A stretch of DNA of 64,000 nt from assembly GCA_023105745.1 (NCBI GenBank), contig JALGQZ010000007.1, forward strand, positions 51,131,569 through 51,195,568. The letters are read 5' to 3'. Both the position numbers and the translations under genes were made by a program. Positions 62,201-64,000 of this stretch are shown here, piece by piece. How positions within the stretch are numbered: position 1 is the first letter of the stretch; each line of letters starts with the position of its first letter. The stretch is from Austropuccinia psidii (Eukaryota > Basidiomycota > Pucciniomycetes > Pucciniales > Sphaerophragmiaceae). The notes below the pieces were generated by a model, which ran no database searches, was not told where the DNA came from, and worked only from the letters and a program-made list of their open reading frames with translations.

Positions 62201-63597
62201 CCTTACTGGTTAAGGAGCATATCAAAGAAAAAATATGTTTCAGGAAAAATGTGTTTGGTATATAATACCTGACTTAGAAATTATAAACCTGGAGCTTTAG
62301 AAATAATTGGAGTCTAAACAGCTTTAAGAAAAATAATAGTTGCATTTTGGATTTTATCATAAAAATGATATTCAGGCTCAGAAGGAATAACAATTATATA
62401 AGATGAAGATTTAGAAATTCATTCAAATAATCTCAAGGCGCTTAATAGAAATATAAGGAAGCAGTAAATATAAAAAGATTTTAAAGATAATTAATGGAAG
62501 AAAGAGCTAGAGATGTCTACCCAAATAAACACAGAGCTTTGGGTATACTTAATACTCCACAATATCATAAAGCACTATCAGTGAGCTAATACATTAGATC
62601 TACACAAAAAGTATATTCCCATAATTTCCAAGTCACATATAGTTCATGCAAGAGCACAAAAAACCTGTATCACAATATAAACCTATTTATTCTTTAAGGT
62701 ATGGACACACCATAGACTAGCAAGACTCCTTAGCTAGACCAATGAAATGTCTTTAAAATAGCTAAGAGGTTATTACAAGGTACAATAACACCATTGGTGT
62801 TTCAAGAGTTATTACTAATTGAATTATTTCTCAGTCTCTATACACCAATATATTGTGACTAGTCATATGCTGAGTACTATTAAAACCTCCCATTGTTGAA
62901 GTAAAAAGGTGGAATATATAAAGCAGAGCTATCATTGAATCAAAATGTTGACTAATTATTTTTATATTATTTTACAATTCCCTTTAGTAAGTTTTCTAAT
63001 TTCATTATATAGTAATGAATGAAATAGTATTTATTTCAAATCACTATTATATATCATGGGGGCTTTCTTTATAATATAAGAATTAAGCATTATTTTTGTC
63101 ATATTGAATGTGGTTTTCCAAATTATTTTTTCATAAAGTAATATTGCTGGAGATTTTTTAAAAAAATAATTCCTCCAAGGATTTTTCAGAGAATTGTTTT
63201 ACAAAACGTATTTAGTAAGCCATTAGCCATTATTTGAACATATTATTAAGTTAATTAAATATAAATTAGAAGATTGGGAATTCACAAATATATTGTCTTA
63301 ACCTGAAAGTAGTGAAAGGCTTACAATAATATAATATAAATTCTAAATATAATTATGGTAATTTCCCCTTTAGGTTACTTCATTGATCTTAAATGAAGAG
63401 GAAATCCCTCAATAACAATTCCTTCAATCTCTTGGATTAACTTTGGTCCCATTCAGAAGTATGATCTATCAATTTACAGGTGTCAAACATCAACTGATAA
63501 TTGACACCAAACAAAGTAATTATTATTAAGTTTTGGAAATCATATATATTAGTTTTGGAAAAAATAATAATATTTGAGCTTCCAAAAGGGTGCTGAA
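59286..63597. other. AT-rich stretch without supported genes
   Basis: The scattered ORFs of about 60 codons (60401-60586, 61542-61733) have no recognisable motif. No element ends were found. Confidence 0.45.
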
Positions 63598-64000
63598 TGC
63601 AAGCGTTGAGCTAAATTTTATATACTCAAAAAGGCCAAAAATAATTCTTGGAATATACAGAACCCATAAGTGATTTATATATTCAAAATTTATTATTTTC
63701 ATAGAGAAAAATATGAATAGCATTATTTTGAGTAAGTAAGCTCAAATATTCCACACAGGAGTTCACCTAGGGTAGCTTCATAGAGTAAATAAGCCTAAAT
63801 TATGTATATGAGGCAGAAATATGCAAAATACTTCAATAACTAATCATCAATACCACATAGAAGAATTGTGAAAACTTTTTTTTTGCATTTTAAGGCCAAA
63901 ATAATGGGTTTGTTAATATTAAAATGTGAAATAGAGCCTACTATTTGTGCTACAAATTTTTATTGAGCTCAGAATCATTTAATTAATACATGTGTTTTTG
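63598..64000 (+). repeat. Truncated, diverged LTR of the E3 family, opposite orientation
   Basis: Starting near 63598 (TGCAAGCGTTGAG, compare TGTGAGCCTTGAG of E3) the plus strand follows the minus-strand E3 LTR. Shared words are AACCCATAAGT, ATTCAAAATTTATTATTTTCAT, CACCTAGGGTAGCT, AATAAGCCTAAATTA, AAAATACTTCAATA, ACCACATAGAAGA and CCAAAATAATGGG, in the same order. It is cut by the window end, so it may be a solo LTR or the start of an element on the plus strand. Confidence 0.75.

Noticed and set aside
1..64000. tRNA or rRNA genes
   Set aside because: No stretch with recognisable tRNA A/B boxes or conserved rRNA words was seen on reading; a covariance search was not possible.

Overview
The window looks like a repeat-dominated, intron-containing, strongly AT-rich fungal genome. 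It most likely comes from a basidiomycete, and probably from a rust fungus (Pucciniales). The pointers are short introns of about 60-90 nt with GTAAGT/GTATGT-type donors, chromodomain Ty3/Gypsy elements with very long LTRs, a KDZ/Plavaka-like transposase remnant, an OTU-type protease and a TET/JBP-like dioxygenase of the transposon-associated kind, and fragments of a Sec1 exocytosis gene. The rust assignment is inference from protein resemblance; no search was run.

Layout. (1) 679-11383: a nearly intact Ty3/Gypsy chromovirus-type LTR retrotransposon on the minus strand (E1). It has 2,026-bp LTRs, TSD AGGTG, a gag-protease ORF and a pol ORF in the -1 frame. (2) 14232-30000: old host or DNA-transposon sequence with a decayed unrecognised gene (14232-15700) and a decayed KDZ/Plavaka-like transposase (about 17100-18260, continuing near 28950-29900). 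The transposase is split by a second, decayed element of the same broad clade (E3, 18450-28508, TSD ATCTC). (3) 32087-36999: a scrambled Sec1 (SM protein) locus. The 3' half lies upstream of the 5' half, both carry the same exon of about 120 bp, and a small spliced coiled-coil gene on the opposite strand lies between them. (4) 38051-38583: a short terminal-inverted-repeat element filled with short palindromic repeats. (5) 42998-52943: a third, decayed element (E2, TSD CAAAT). (6) 53970-59285: a 5.3-kb DNA element with 117-136 bp terminal inverted repeats. It carries an OTU cysteine-protease remnant, a TET/JBP-type 2-oxoglutarate dioxygenase and a multi-exon Rad5-like SNF2 helicase pseudogene, and no recognisable transposase. 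(7) 63598-64000: the beginning of an LTR of the E3 family in the opposite orientation, cut by the window edge. The rest is AT-rich sequence in which I see no gene.

Most biology here is transposon biology. The three LTR elements all lie on the minus strand. They share terminal motifs (TGTGAGCC...TTACA), primer-binding and polypurine sites, and a conserved AG/GT-bounded mini-exon upstream of gag. The most unusual unit is the TIR element that packages chromatin-modifying and deubiquitinase-like genes (TET/JBP + SNF2 + OTU). The other item of note is the permuted Sec1 locus. Neither is intact in this copy.
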